From: CAVZOY01 sp963777095
GTDB taxonomy: Bacteria > Actinomycetota > Actinomycetes > Mycobacteriales > Geodermatophilaceae
Reading direction: 5' to 3'
Assembly (NCBI GenBank): GCA_963777095.1
Contig: CAVZOY010000006.1
Location: 1,364,001 to 1,428,000 of the forward strand
Length of the DNA: 64,000 nucleotides
In this document: in pieces, positions 38,300-48,111 of the stretch
Layout: each line of letters opens with the position of its first letter
How positions within the stretch are numbered: position 1 is the first letter of the stretch
Made by a program: the position numbers and the translations under genes
Notes under the pieces: model-generated
Database searches by the model: none
What the model saw: the letters and a program-made list of their open reading frames with translations, nothing else
What the model was told of the DNA's origin: nothing

Positions 38300-39079
38300 T
38301 CAGCCGAAGCGGCCGGAGATGTAGTCCTCCGTGGCCTTCTGGTCCGGGTTGCTGAAGATCTTCTCGGTCGGGTTGAACTCGATGAGCCGCCCCGGCTGAC
38401 CGACGCCGTTGAGGTTGAAGAACCCGGTCTGCTCGCTGACGCGCGCCGCCTGCTGCATGTTGTGCGTGACGATGACGATGGTGAACCGGTCCTTGAGTTC
38501 GCCCATGAGGTCCTCGATGGCCAGCGTGGAGATCGGGTCCAGCGCCGAGCACGGCTCGTCCATGAGCAGCACGTCGGGCTCGATGGCGATGGCCCGGGCG
38601 ATGCAGAGCCGCTGCTGCTGACCGCCGGACAGGCCGGAGCCGGGGCGGTTGAGCCGGTCCTTGACCTCGGTCCACAGGTTGGCGCCGCGCAGCGACCGCT
38701 CGACCAGGTCGTCGAGCTCCGACTTCTTCATCTTCCCGCCGTTGAGGCGGATGCCCGCGGCCACGTTGTCGTAGATCGACATCGTCGGGAAGGGGTTGGG
38801 CCGCTGGAAGACCATGCCGATCTGCCGGCGGACGGAGACCGGGTCGGAGTCCGGGCCGTAGAGGTCCACGCCGTCCATGGCGACCTTGCCCTCGACGCGG
38901 GCGCCCGGGATCACCTCGTGCATGCGGTTCAGCGTCCGCAGGAAGGTGGACTTGCCGCAGCCCGACGGACCGATCAGCGCGGTCACGCTGCGCGGCTCGA
39001 TGGAGACGGTGACGTCCTGCACGGCCATGAAGTCGCCGTAGTAGATGCTGACGTCGGAGCAGTCGATGCGCTTGGCCAC
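38300..39079 (-). CDS. pstB: Phosphate ABC transporter ATP-binding protein
   Basis: 259 residues from a GTG at 39079 with AGGAG upstream. Walker A ALIGPSGCGKSTFLRTLNRM, the PstB-typical QRPNPFPTMSIYDNVAAG, ABC signature LSGGQQQRLCIARAIA, Walker B VLLMDEPCSALDPIST and the switch His in VTHNMQQAARVSEQTGFF. Energises Pi import with PstA/PstC. Last gene of pstSCAB, 29 bp after pstA. Intact. Confidence 0.97.
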   Translation of the reverse strand: MAKRIDCSDVSIYYGDFMAVQDVTVSIEPRSVTALIGPSGCGKSTFLRTLNRMHEVIPGARVEGKVAMDGVDLYGPDSDPVSVRRQIGMVFQRPNPFPTMSIYDNVAAGIRLNGGKMKKSELDDLVERSLRGANLWTEVKDRLNRPGSGLSGGQQQRLCIARAIAIEPDVLLMDEPCSALDPISTLAIEDLMGELKDRFTIVIVTHNMQQAARVSEQTGFFNLNGVGQPGRLIEFNPTEKIFSNPDQKATEDYISGRFG

Positions 39080-39108
39080 TGGGTTCTCCTGTGTCGATCG
39101 CCGCGGGG

Positions 39109-40191
39109 TCAGCGACTGGTCTTGGGGGCGAAGGAGCGGCTGATCAGGCGGGCGACGAGGTTCAGGCCCATGACCAGCATGATGAGCACGAGCGCTGCCG
39201 TCCAGGCGCGGTCGATCGCGGCCTCCGGAGGTACGCCCGGCTGGGTGAGCTGGTAGTACGCGTAGACGGGCAACGTCGCCATGCGTCCGTCGAAGGGGTC
39301 GAAGTTGGTGGCCTTGGTCAGGCCGAGGGTGATCAGCAGCGGAGCGGTCTCCCCGATGACCCGGGCGATGGCCAGGGTGACGGCGGTGCCCAGGCCGGCG
39401 ATCGCCGTGGGGATGACGACCTTGACGATCGTTCGCCACTTCGGGACGCCGAGCGCGTACGAGGCCTCGCGCAGCTCGTTGGGCACGAGCTTGAGGACCT
39501 CCTCCGAGGAACGGACGACCACGGGGATCATCAGCACCGAGAGCGCGACCGCGCCCATGATGCCCAGGCGGACGCCCGGTCCGAAGATCAACGCGAAGAG
39601 GGCATAGGCGAACAGGCCCGCCACGATCGAGGGGATCCCGGTCATCACGTCCACCAGGAAGGTGATGGCCCGGGCCAGCTTGCCGCGGCCGTACTCCACC
39701 AGGTAGATCGCCGTGAGCAGCCCGATCGGCACGGACATCAGCGTCGTGAGCGCGGTGACGATCAGTGTGCCCATGAGCGCGTGGTAGGCGCCCCCGCCCT
39801 CGCCCACGATGCCCACCATCGAGTAGGTGAAGAACTCGAGGTCGAAGCGCTCGATGCCGCGCCGCACGACCTCGATGACCAGCGAGACCAGCGGCACCAT
39901 CGCGAGGCCGAATGCCGTGGACACCAGGCAGGTGACCAGCCGGTCGGTCGCCCGCCGTCGGCCCTCCACGACCCGGCTCAGCACGTAGAGCGCCACCGTT
40001 CCGAGGGCGACGGTGTAGACGGCGTAGAGCGCGATGTTGAACGAGAAGAAGAGGTCGAGCAGGGCGACGACGGCGAGCGCGGCCACGAAGACCCCGATCG
40101 GCGCCCACCTCGGCAGCCTCCGGCTGGTCGTACCGGTGCCGGCCGACGTGGTGCCGCTGGGAGGCGCCGGCGCCGTGGACGTCGTGCTCAT
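39109..40191 (-). CDS. pstA: Phosphate ABC transporter permease
   Basis: 360 residues, ATG overlapping the pstC stop (TGATG). A 40-residue Ser/Thr/Pro-rich N-terminus precedes the first helices (APIGVFVAALAVVALLDLFF). The BPD_transp_1 core shows GIPSIVAGLFAYALFALIFG and the EAA loop ELREASYALGVPKWRTIVKV. Forms the membrane channel with PstC. Intact. Confidence 0.96.
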   Translation of the reverse strand: MSTTSTAPAPPSGTTSAGTGTTSRRLPRWAPIGVFVAALAVVALLDLFFSFNIALYAVYTVALGTVALYVLSRVVEGRRRATDRLVTCLVSTAFGLAMVPLVSLVIEVVRRGIERFDLEFFTYSMVGIVGEGGGAYHALMGTLIVTALTTLMSVPIGLLTAIYLVEYGRGKLARAITFLVDVMTGIPSIVAGLFAYALFALIFGPGVRLGIMGAVALSVLMIPVVVRSSEEVLKLVPNELREASYALGVPKWRTIVKVVIPTAIAGLGTAVTLAIARVIGETAPLLITLGLTKATNFDPFDGRMATLPVYAYYQLTQPGVPPEAAIDRAWTAALVLIMLVMGLNLVARLISRSFAPKTSR

Positions 40192-41141
40192 CAGTTGGCT
40201 CCGGAGAAGTCGGCCCGGCGGTTGACGATCCACCGGGCGAACATGTTGACGGCCAGCGTGATGACGAACAGCGCGAGCCCGCTGGCGATGAGGGTGTTGA
40301 CGTCGATGCCGGTGGACTCGGGGAACTGCAGTGCGATGTTCGCCGCGATCGTCGAGGGGTTCTCGCGGCTGATCAGGTTGAGCGTGATCCCGCCCGAGGC
40401 GGACAGGATGATCGCCACCGCCATCGTCTCGCCCAGGGCCCGCCCCAGGCCCAGCATGGCGCCGCCGATGACGCCGGACTTGCCGTAGGGCAGGACCGCC
40501 ATGCGGATCATCTCCCACCGGGTCGCGCCCAGGGCCAGGGCGGCCTCCTTGTGCAGCACCGGGACCTGCAGGAACACCTCCCGGGAGATGGCGCTGATGA
40601 TCGGCAGGATCATGATCGCCAGCACGAGGCCGACGGTCAGCATGGTGCGGCCGGTGGAGGAGGCCGGACCGGCGAAGAACGGGATGAAGCCGAGGTTCTC
40701 CTCGAGCCACTCGTAGAAGGGCACCAGGCGGGGCGCGAGCCAGGCGATGCCCCAGAAGCCGAAGACGATGCTCGGGATGGCGGCGAGCAGGTCGATCAGG
40801 TAGCCGAGGCCCTGCGCTAGGCGCCGTGGTGCGTAGCTGGTGATGAAGAGGGCGATGCCGACGCCCAGCGGCGTGGCCACGATCAGGGCGATCAGCGCGG
40901 CCATGAGCGTGCCGAAGAGCAGCGGTCCGATGTAGGCGGCGAGACCGTCGCCCCCCGGAATCTCCTCCGCCGGGGCGGTGAAGGCCGGGAGCGCCTCGAC
41001 GATCAGGAACGCCGCGACCCCGGCGAGGATGACCAGGATGAAGATGCCGGCGGCCTTGGAGGCGCCGGCGAACGTGCGGTCCCCCCGTTGCCGCACCCTC
41101 CCGGCCGGTGGCGGCTCGGTGGGCACCTTGGTCGCGGTCAA
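40191..41141 (-). CDS. pstC: Phosphate ABC transporter permease
   Basis: About 316 residues. I place the start at a TTG (41141) because CCGGAGCAGCG precedes it and LTATKVPTEPPPAGRVRQRG opens the family N-terminus; no ATG or GTG is better. Helices such as AAGIFILVILAGVAAFLIVE, the permease core AIPSIVFGFWGIAWLAPRLV and the EAA loop HKEAALALGATRWEMIRMAV are seen. Intact. It follows pstS after about 157 bp. Confidence 0.94.
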   Translation of the reverse strand: MTATKVPTEPPPAGRVRQRGDRTFAGASKAAGIFILVILAGVAAFLIVEALPAFTAPAEEIPGGDGLAAYIGPLLFGTLMAALIALIVATPLGVGIALFITSYAPRRLAQGLGYLIDLLAAIPSIVFGFWGIAWLAPRLVPFYEWLEENLGFIPFFAGPASSTGRTMLTVGLVLAIMILPIISAISREVFLQVPVLHKEAALALGATRWEMIRMAVLPYGKSGVIGGAMLGLGRALGETMAVAIILSASGGITLNLISRENPSTIAANIALQFPESTGIDVNTLIASGLALFVITLAVNMFARWIVNRRADFSGAN

Positions 41142-41298
41142 CGCTGCTCCGGGTCTCTCTGCGCGTGCACGGTTGAGGATCGTTGCGTACGGATCGCGCA
41201 CACGGCCACCCGGCCGGAGCCGGACGACAGCCCGGGACGTCGTGCGACGTCCCGGGCCGCCGTGGCGCTCCGTGCGATCACGCGTCAGCAGCCGCAGG

Positions 41299-42419
41299 TC
41301 ATCCGGCGACCGTGATGGCGTCGACCGCGGCTCTGGCCCTGCTCGCGCAGGGTACTCGGAGATCGGCGCCGAGCCGGCCGACTCCGCCGCGGCCTGCTGG
41401 CCCTCCTCGCTGATGACGTAGCCCATGAAGGCCTTCACCGCGTCGGCGATCTCCTGCTCCTCGTACTCCACGCAGCCGATGTGGTAGCTGACCAGCACGA
41501 TCGGGTACTGGCCGGACTCCTCGGTGTCGCGGGCGACCTCGATGGCGAAGTCGTACTCGCCGCGGCCCTCGATCCGCTCGGACGCTTCCACCACGGCTGC
41601 TGCGGCCTCGGGGCTGGGCGCGACGAACTCCTCGCCGACCCCGATGTTGGCCACCCCGAGGTCGCCGGCCTGGCTCAGGTCGGCGTAGCCGATGGCGCCG
41701 TCACCGGCACCGACCGCCTGGACGACACCCGAGGTGCCCTGCGCGGCCTCGCCACCCTCGATCGGCCAGACACCGTCCGGCTCGTCGGTCCAGATGTCGG
41801 GGGCGACGGCGGAGAGGTACTCCGTGAAGTTCGTGGTGGTGCCCGAGTCGTCAGCCCGGTTCACCGGTGTGATGTCGGTGTCCGGCAGCTCGGCGTCGGG
41901 GTTGTCCTCGGCGATCGCCGGGTCGTTCCACGTGGTGATGTCCTGGTGGAAGATGCCGGCCAGCGTCTCGGGGGAGAGGTTGAGCTCGTCGACGCCCTCG
42001 AGGTTGTAGATCACCGCGATCGGCGAGATGTAGTTCGGCATCTCGAAGATCTCGCCGCCGCCGCAGCGCTCCTGTGCTCCGGCGAGCTCCTCGTCGTCCA
42101 GCGCGGCGTCCGAGCCGGCGAAGTCCACGCCGCCCTCGATGAACTGCTCCCGGCCACCGCCGGATCCGACCGGGTCGTAGTTGACGGTGACGTCGGGCTG
42201 CGCCTCCGAGAAGCCGGCGGTCCAGCCCCCCATCGCGGCCTCCTGGCTGCTGGCGCCGGCGCCGTCGATGGAGCCGCTGAGCTGCTCGCCGCTCTCCGAC
42301 CCACCGGCGTCGGTCTCCGAGGCGTTGCCCTCGTTGGCGGCGCCACACGCGGCCAGCGCGAGCGTGCCGGCGAGCGCCACGCTGAGGGGGATGGCGCGCG
42401 TCTTGGTGCTGAGCTTCAA
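41299..42419 (-). CDS. pstS: Periplasmic phosphate-binding lipoprotein (two frameshifts at 3' end)
   Basis: About 373 residues. Lipoprotein signal: LSVALAGTLALAACGAANEG with lipobox LAAC. Pi-binding regions DGAGASSQEAAMGGWTAGFS, YDPVGSGGGREQFIEGGVDF, NRADDSGTTTNFTEYL and QGTSGVVQAVGAGDGAIGYA. Two extra bases near 41346 and 41333 scramble the last residues; removing them gives EYLREQARAAVDAITVAG and a TGA at 41299. Preceded by a PHO box at 42516-42537, so induced on phosphate starvation. Confidence 0.95.
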
Positions 42420-42515
42420 CTCAGTGCCTTTCGACTTCGACCCGGACCTGTTCCGGGCAGCAGGGAACGACCAACGAGGGCGACGCTAGGCAGGTGAGGT
42501 GGCCGCCGAACCCTG

Positions 42516-42537
42516 GCCAGGTGAACGCACGGTGAAC
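42516..42537 (-). promoter_or_regulatory. PHO box upstream of pstS
   Basis: On the pstS coding strand two 11-nt direct repeats read GTTCACCGTGC and GTTCACCTGGC. GTTCACC with 11-nt period is the established actinobacterial PhoP-binding PHO box. It lies about 100 bp before the pstS ATG. Confidence 0.85.
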
Positions 42538-42561
42538 GCATCCGGACCGATCCCCGACGGG

Positions 42562-42577
42562 GTGAGGTACACCTCAC
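42562..42577. promoter_or_regulatory. Palindrome between pstS and phoX
   Basis: GTGAGGT-AC-ACCTCAC, 7-bp perfect arms, in the 315-bp divergent region 42420-42734. Half of it (GGTGAGGT) recurs at about 42493. A candidate second operator. Nothing else in this region looks coding; a lone GTTCACC at 42644 faces phoX. Confidence 0.45.
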
Positions 42578-42734
42578 AACGGGCGAGTGAACGACGGCGT
42601 GGCGGTCTCCGAGGCCGGCGCGGTCGGGCCCTGTTCCTCCCGAGTTCACCCGGAGGTACCGGACCCGGCATGGCCGGTTCGCCATCGGCGGGTGGTCTGC
42701 AGGGGTCCCACTCGTCGACATCCGGAGAGTTCCT

Positions 42735-44160
42735 GTGACGTCCACCCACTCCCGCCGCTCGTTCCTCGGACGGGGCGCCGCCGCCGGCTTCGGCATCGCG
42801 TTCGCCGGCAGCATCGACGCCATCGCGGGCACCGCGGCCAACGCCGCGACCCGCAGCGCCGTCGGCTACGGCCCGCTGGTGCCCGACCCGGCCGGGATCC
42901 TGTCCCTGCCCGAGGGCTTCTCCTACCGGATCCTGGCCACCGCCGGCCAGACCGTCATGGAGGACGGCAACCTCACGCCCGCCGACATGGACGGCATGGC
43001 CGCCTTCGCCCGGGGGTCCGGCACCGCGCTGATCTACAACCACGAGATCAGCGGCAGCGAGCGCCCGCCGGTCCCCGACGTCCCCGGCCTGACCTACGAC
43101 CCGAAGTCCAACGGCGGGACGACGACCATCGACCTCGACGCCGCCGGCGACCGGCTGCGCGAGTACGTCAGCGTCGCCGGTACCGAGAACAACTGCGCGG
43201 GCGGCGTCACCCCGTGGGACACCTGGCTGACCTGCGAGGAGACCGAGCGGCGGGCCCGACCACGGGCAGCAACCAGCGGGACAAGGACCACGGCTACGTC
43301 TTCGAGGTCTCCCCGGTGCAGGCGCAGAACCCCGGCAACGCCAACGTGCCGCTGAAGTTCCTCGGCCGCTTCGCCCACGAGGCGGTCGCCGTCGACCCGG
43401 CGACCAACGTCATCTACGAGACCGAGGACGCCGGGGACCCGAACGGCCTCTACTTCCGGTGGGTGCCGCCGGAGGGCTTCACCGGCGGCCTGCACGCGCT
43501 GGTCGACCTGGCCCGCTCGCCCGGCGGCGACACCGCGGGGTCGCTGCAGGCGATGAGCTGCTACCGCGGCAGCCGGCACATCCCCGACCTCTCCCTGGCC
43601 ACCCAGCCGGGCACGCGGTACAAGGTCGAGTGGGTCGACGTCCCGGACCGGGACGCCCGCGACGGTCTCGGTGCGCAACGCAGTTCGCCGACGACCAGGT
43701 CACCCGCTCCCGCAAGCTCGAGGGCCAGTGGTGGGCCGACGGCGGCGCCTACTTCGTCGCGAGCTTCGCCCGCAACGACGACGGCAGCATCAACGAGCAC
43801 GACGGCCAGGTCTGGTTCTACGACCCGGCCACCCAGACGGTCACGCTGAAGACGATCTTCGGCGTCAACACCGATCCGGACGTCGACTCCGACAACTACG
43901 ACGGCCCGGACAACATCACGGTCAGCCCGTACGGCGGCGTCATCCTCGCCGAGGACGGCGAGGGCGTGCAGCACCTCGTCGGCGTCACCGAGGAGGGCAA
44001 GTCCTACACGATGGCCCGCAACGACCAGGGCGACAGCGAGTTCACCGGCCCGGTGTTCAGCCCGGACGGCAGGACGCTCTTCGCCTGCATCCAGTCCGGT
44101 CCCGGCCGGGTGTTCGCGATCACCGGCCCCTGGGGCCGGCCGAGCAACGCACGTCGATGA
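42735..44160 (+). CDS. phoX: PhoX-type alkaline phosphatase (DUF839), Tat-secreted (frameshifts)
   Basis: About 475 residues from a GTG at 42735. Twin-arginine signal: HSRRSFLGRGAAAGFGIAFA. DUF839 features: LPEGFSYRILATAGQTVMED, ALIYNHEISG, TENNCAGGVTPWDTWLTCEE (metal site), FLGRFAHEAVAVDPATNVIY, YETEDAGDPNGLYFRWVPPE, GPDNITVSPYGGVILAEDGE and FACIQSGPGRVFAITGPWG. One lost G near 43252 and two indels near 43672 break the frame. Divergent from pstS and sharing its regulatory region; extracellular phosphomonoesterase for Pi scavenging. The flavodoxin gene overlaps its stop by 4 bp. Confidence 0.92.
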
Positions 44161-44713
44161 CGCTGACCTCTTCCGGCGCCGGCCCCCTCGCGGGGCCGGC
44201 GCCCCGGGTGCTCGTCGCCTTCGCCAGCCGGCACGGCGCCACGCGGGAGATGGCCGCAGCGGTCGGCGCGCGGGCTCACCCACAGCGGCCGGGTCGCCGC
44301 GGTCCTGGCGCCCGTGCAGCGGCAGCCCGACGCCGTCGACTTCGACGCCGTGGTGCTGGGCAGCGGCGTGTACGGCGGGCGGTGGCTCGAGCCGGCGCTG
44401 CGCTGGGTGGACGCCATGGCCGACGAGCTGCGCGAGCGACCGGTGTGGTTGTTCTCCGGCGTGGTCGCGGTACCGGTGCCGCGGCACGGACGGTCGGGAA
44501 CGGCGAATGGGTCGCCGATGCGCTCGGTGCGCGCGAGCACCGGTTCTTCGGCGGCCGGGTCGAGCAGCGGCTGCTGTCCGCGGCGGAGCGGTCGCCTGGC
44601 GCCCGGACCGGCAGCACGGGGGCGACTTCCGGGACTGGCCGGCACTCGGTGACTGGGGCGCGCAGATCGCGACCGCGGTGACGGAGCGGCGCGTGCCGCT
44701 CGTGGCCGTCTGA
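44157..44713 (+). CDS. Flavodoxin-domain protein (HemG-like) (frameshifts)
   Basis: About 185 residues, ATG overlapping the phoX stop (ATGA). FMN phosphate loop VLVAFASRHGATREMAAAVG, then FDAVVLGSGVYGGRWLEPAL and ERPVWLFSGVVAVPVPR. Indels near 44272, 44488 and 44590. The C-terminus is HGGDFRDWPALGDWGAQIAT, as in menaquinone-dependent protoporphyrinogen oxidase (HemG)-like flavodoxins. A redox partner role is likely; a haem-synthesis role is not shown. Confidence 0.78.
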
Positions 44714-44720
44714 CCAGGAG

Positions 44721-44754
44721 GGCGGCGTCCGGCGTCAGCCCGCCGGACGCCGCC
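44721..44754. terminator. Bidirectional terminator, flavodoxin / mshD
   Basis: GGCGGCGTCCGGCG (44721-44734), loop TCAGCC, CGCCGGACGCCGCC (44741-44754): a perfect 14-bp stem between convergent genes. The loop contains the mshD stop codon, so the last mshD codons form one arm. Confidence 0.8.
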
Positions 44755-45628
44755 ATGACACGTCCACGGCGAACCGGGTGAACCCCCGGCTCTCGTAGAC
44801 GTGCACCGCAGCCGCGTTGTCCTCCTCGACGTAGAGAAGGACCTGCCGCAGTCCGCGGGAGCGCAGGTGCGCCAGCCCGAGGTCGGTCAGCGCCCCGCCG
44901 AGCCGCAGGCCCTGGGCCTCGGGGGCGATGCCGAGCACGTACACCTCGCCCACCGGCTCGTCGGCGACGTCCCCGGGCGGATGCACCTTTGTCCAATGAG
45001 AAGCCGCAGCAGCGAGGCCGCCGTCGTCCGGGTCGCCGCGCCAGGCCATCAGGAAGCCCGCCGGGTCGAACCACGGCTCGGCCTCGCGCAGCCGCAGGTC
45101 CTCCGCGGTCCAGTTGCCCTGCTCGGGGTGGTGCGCGAAGGCGGCGGCGTTGACCCGCAGCCAGGCGTCCTCGTCTCGACCCGGGCGGAACGGCAGGACC
45201 CGGACGTCGTCGGGCAGGGCCGGATGCGGATCGCCGTCCACTCCGGCGAGGTCGCGGCGCATCTGCAGCAGCACGCGCGCCCGCTCGAAGCCGTGCGGGG
45301 TGAGCAGCTCGGCCGACCCGGGCAGGTCGCCGTGCGCCCAGATGTCGAGCGGCCGGTCGCCGCTCAGGTCCAGGAGCTGCCGCAGCAGCGCGGTGCCGAA
45401 GCCGCGGCGGCGCCGGTCGGGGTGGACCACGAGCTCGGCGACCCCGTCGTCGAAGCGCGCGTAGCCGGCCAGCGCGTCGCCGTCGCGGACCACGAGGTCG
45501 CGTCCGCCGGGGGAGGTGCCGTGCTGCAAGCGCAGCTCGGCCTCCTCGGAGACCGGGCGGACCCCGTCGGCGGCCGTGGCGGCCCGCAGCAGCGCGAGGA
45601 CCTCGGGTACGTCGGGGGCGTTGCTCAC
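44735..45628 (-). CDS. mshD: Mycothiol synthase (acetyl-CoA:Cys-GlcN-Ins acetyltransferase)
   Basis: 297 residues, tandem GNAT domains. N-terminal half: ELVVHPDRRRRGFGTALLRQ (acetyl-CoA loop). C-terminal active half: HWTKVHPPGDVADEPVGEVY, VLGIAPEAQGLRLGGALTDL and LLYVEEDNAAAVHVYESRGF. Catalyses the last step of mycothiol synthesis, acetylating the cysteine amine. Seven bp after glnR, same strand; the glnR-mshD pairing is also found in mycobacteria. Intact. Confidence 0.95.
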   Translation of the reverse strand: MSNAPDVPEVLALLRAATAADGVRPVSEEAELRLQHGTSPGGRDLVVRDGDALAGYARFDDGVAELVVHPDRRRRGFGTALLRQLLDLSGDRPLDIWAHGDLPGSAELLTPHGFERARVLLQMRRDLAGVDGDPHPALPDDVRVLPFRPGRDEDAWLRVNAAAFAHHPEQGNWTAEDLRLREAEPWFDPAGFLMAWRGDPDDGGLAAAASHWTKVHPPGDVADEPVGEVYVLGIAPEAQGLRLGGALTDLGLAHLRSRGLRQVLLYVEEDNAAAVHVYESRGFTRFAVDVSWRRPAG

Positions 45629-45635
45629 CCCGGCA

Positions 45636-46364
45636 TCAGACCAGTTCGGCGTCGGCCTCCGCCGAGGCGGCCTTGGCGGTCGCGTCGGCCACGTGCTGGT
45701 CGAGCTTGTAGCCGACGTTGCGGACGGTGCCGATGAGCGCCTCGTGCTCGGTGCCGAGCTTGGCGCGCAGCCGGCGCACGTGGACGTCGACCGTGCGGGT
45801 GCCGCCGAAGTAGTCGTAGCCCCAGATCTCCTGCAGCAGCTGGGCGCGGGAGAAGACCCGGCCCGGGTGCTGGGCCAGGTACTTGAGCAGCTCGAACTCC
45901 TTGTAGGTGAGGTCGAGCGTGCGGCCCCGCAGCTTGGCCGAGTAGCTGTGCTCGTCGATGACGAGCTCGCCGGCCTTGGTGACGCCGGTGTCGCCGTCGA
46001 CCGGGGTGGCGGCGGCCAGCCGGCGGGCCGTGGCCCACTTCAGCCGGGCGTCGACCTCGGCGGGGCCGGCGGTGTCGAGCAGGACGTCGTCGACGCCCCA
46101 GTCGGCGGACAGCGCGACCAGCCCGCCCTCGGAGAGGACGGCGACCAGGGAGGCGGCCACCCCCGTCGAGGACAGCAGCCCGCAGAGGGTGCGGGCCTGG
46201 ATCAGGTCGTGGCGGGCGTCGACCAGGACCACGTCGCCGGAGTCGCCGTCGAGCAGGCTGGACAGCTCGGGGGCGACCACGCGCACCTGGTGGCCGAGCA
46301 ACCCGAGCGCAGGCAGGACCTCGGTGGTGGCCTGACGGGCGGCCGTCATGAGAACGAGTCGCAT
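45636..46364 (-). CDS. glnR: GlnR-type OmpR-family regulator
   Basis: 242 residues, ATG at 46364. Atypical receiver: MRLVLMTAARQATTEVLPAL, DVVLVDARHDLIQARTLCGL and VAVLSEGGLVALSADWGVDD, which lacks the usual DD acidic pocket, as in actinobacterial GlnR. The winged helix is highly conserved: RTLDLTYKEFELLKYLAQHP, LLQEIWGYDYFGGTRTVDVH and VRRLRAKLGTEHEALIGTVR. GlnR controls nitrogen assimilation (and phosphate/carbon genes in some species). No kinase partner adjacent, as expected for this orphan regulator. Confidence 0.9.
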   Translation of the reverse strand: MRLVLMTAARQATTEVLPALGLLGHQVRVVAPELSSLLDGDSGDVVLVDARHDLIQARTLCGLLSSTGVAASLVAVLSEGGLVALSADWGVDDVLLDTAGPAEVDARLKWATARRLAAATPVDGDTGVTKAGELVIDEHSYSAKLRGRTLDLTYKEFELLKYLAQHPGRVFSRAQLLQEIWGYDYFGGTRTVDVHVRRLRAKLGTEHEALIGTVRNVGYKLDQHVADATAKAASAEADAELV

Positions 46365-46425
46365 GGTCGTCTCCTCGGAAGGGCCGTCGACGCCGCTGTC
46401 GAGGTGAAGCTGCAGGATAGCCGAC

Positions 46426-47220
46426 GTGGCCGCGATTTCCCTCCTGTCCGGAGGAGTGCGACCGCTCACCGTCCGCACCGAGGACGGCGTGACCCTGCGC
46501 GGCACGCTCGTCCCGGCGGACCGGCCGGCGCCGCGGCCGGGCGAGCGGTCGGTGACCTTCGTGGTCGCGCACGGCTTCACCCACGGGGTCGCCAAGGCCT
46601 CTTCGCTGCGCGTCGCGCAATGGCTGTCGCGGTTCGGCGACGTCCGGTCGCTGGACTTCCGGGGCCACGGTCTCTCGGACGGCGGCTCGACCGTCGGTGG
46701 GGACGGCGAGCTCCGCGACCTGGACGCGTCGGTGGCCGCGGCGCGGGCGGACGGAGCGGACGCCGTCGTGACCGTCGGCTTCTCGATGGGCGGCGGCGCG
46801 GCGCTGCGCCAGGCCGCGCTCGGCCGGCACCGGCCCGACGCCGTGGTGAGCGTCAGCGCCGTCGCCCGCTGGTACGTGCGCGAGACCCGGCCGATGCGGC
46901 GGGTGCACTGGCTGCTCGAGACGGTTCCCGGCCGGCTCGTCGGCGCACGGCTGCTGGACCTGCGGCTGGGGGAGCCGTGGGACCCGGTACCGGTCTCGCC
47001 GATCGAGGCCGCCGCGCTCGTCGCGCCGACGCCGCTGCTGCTCGTGCACGGCGACTGCGACACCTACTTCCCGGTCGAGCACTTCCGCGCGCTGACCCGG
47101 GCGGCGGGGCCAGCCGCCACCGCGATCGTCGTCCCCGGCTTCGGACACGCGGAGAACGGCGTGACCGCTCCGCTCGTCGAGCGGATCGGACGCTGGGCGT
47201 CTGCCACCATCCCTCCGTGA
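46426..47220 (+). CDS. Alpha/beta hydrolase
   Basis: 264 residues, GTG at 46426 (AGGATAG upstream). Oxyanion region FVVAHGFTHGVAKASSLRVA, LDFRGHGLSDGGSTVGGDGE, nucleophile elbow VGFSMGGGAALRQ (Ser in GFSMGG), acid LLLVHGDCDTYFPVEHF and His in VVPGFGHAENGV. Substrate unknown. Divergent from glnR; the membrane protein gene overlaps its stop (GTGA), so they form one transcript. Confidence 0.9.
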   Translation: MAAISLLSGGVRPLTVRTEDGVTLRGTLVPADRPAPRPGERSVTFVVAHGFTHGVAKASSLRVAQWLSRFGDVRSLDFRGHGLSDGGSTVGGDGELRDLDASVAAARADGADAVVTVGFSMGGGAALRQAALGRHRPDAVVSVSAVARWYVRETRPMRRVHWLLETVPGRLVGARLLDLRLGEPWDPVPVSPIEAAALVAPTPLLLVHGDCDTYFPVEHFRALTRAAGPAATAIVVPGFGHAENGVTAPLVERIGRWASATIPP

Positions 47221-48074
47221 GCAGCACCACGGTGGACGGCGACCCGGAGGCCGACGTCTCACGGGTGGTCCACCACCTGCCGGCCGCCGTGCTGACGGCC
47301 CTCGCCGTGGGGCTCCTCGTCGCCGTCCCGGAGGCGGCCGGGAACACCGGCCGGCTCGCCGCCGTGGCCGGACTGCAGGCGGCACTGGTGATCGCCTGGT
47401 CCGTGGCCACCGCCCGTGGGGAGCTCATCGGCTCGCTCGTCTTCGGCGCGCTCGCGGCCGCCGCGGCCGACCTGGTGATGGTCGTCCCCGATTCCCCGAC
47501 GGTCGGGGGTCTGCTGGCCGTCCTGGGCCTCGGCGTACCCGCCGCGGTGCTGCGGCAGATGTTCCGCCGACGGCCGCGTGAGGCGCTGGTCGCCTCGCTC
47601 GCGGGCTCGGTCCTGCTGCTCTGCATGCTGTGCGCGCTGGCCCTCTTGCTGCGCGAGCTCGGCGGGGCCGAGGGTGCGCGACTGGCCGCGTCGTCCCTCA
47701 TGGCCGTCGGCGCCGCCGTGGTGGCCGCCCACGTGGTGGACCTGCTGTTCCCGCGGCCGCAGATCGCCTACGGCGTGCCGCGCGGCCTGCTCGGCCTCGT
47801 CGTCGCCGTGCTCGCGGCGGCGGCGGTCACCTGGTTCCGGCGTCGTCCCGAGGACCTCTTCGACACCCTCGGCGCGGCCATCTACGGCGGCATCGTGGGC
47901 GCGGTCGCCGTGCTGGTCAGCCTCGCGGCGAGCTACATCGTGGTGCAGGCCGACCGGTCGGCGCGAAACCCCCGGCGTCGGGGACGCTGGGCCTTGCCGA
48001 TCATCCAGGCCCTCCTGCCCGTCGCGGCGTGTGCGCCCCTGGCGCTGGCGCTGGCGTACCAGACGACCCTCTGA
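47217..48074 (+). CDS. Polytopic membrane protein, unknown family
   Basis: 285 residues from a GTG overlapping the hydrolase stop. About eight hydrophobic segments, including LPAAVLTALAVGLLVAVPEA, LIGSLVFGALAAAAADLVMV, ALVASLAGSVLLLCMLCALA, LLGLVVAVLAAAAVTWFRRR and LPIIQALLPVAACAPLALAL. No transporter signature recognised. Conserved position upstream of lmeA suggests an envelope role (inference). Intact. Confidence 0.8.
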   Translation: MSSTTVDGDPEADVSRVVHHLPAAVLTALAVGLLVAVPEAAGNTGRLAAVAGLQAALVIAWSVATARGELIGSLVFGALAAAAADLVMVVPDSPTVGGLLAVLGLGVPAAVLRQMFRRRPREALVASLAGSVLLLCMLCALALLLRELGGAEGARLAASSLMAVGAAVVAAHVVDLLFPRPQIAYGVPRGLLGLVVAVLAAAAVTWFRRRPEDLFDTLGAAIYGGIVGAVAVLVSLAASYIVVQADRSARNPRRRGRWALPIIQALLPVAACAPLALALAYQTTL

Positions 48075-48111
48075 CCTGCGGCTCGCCGCTCCCCGTAGGC
48101 AGGATGGCCCC

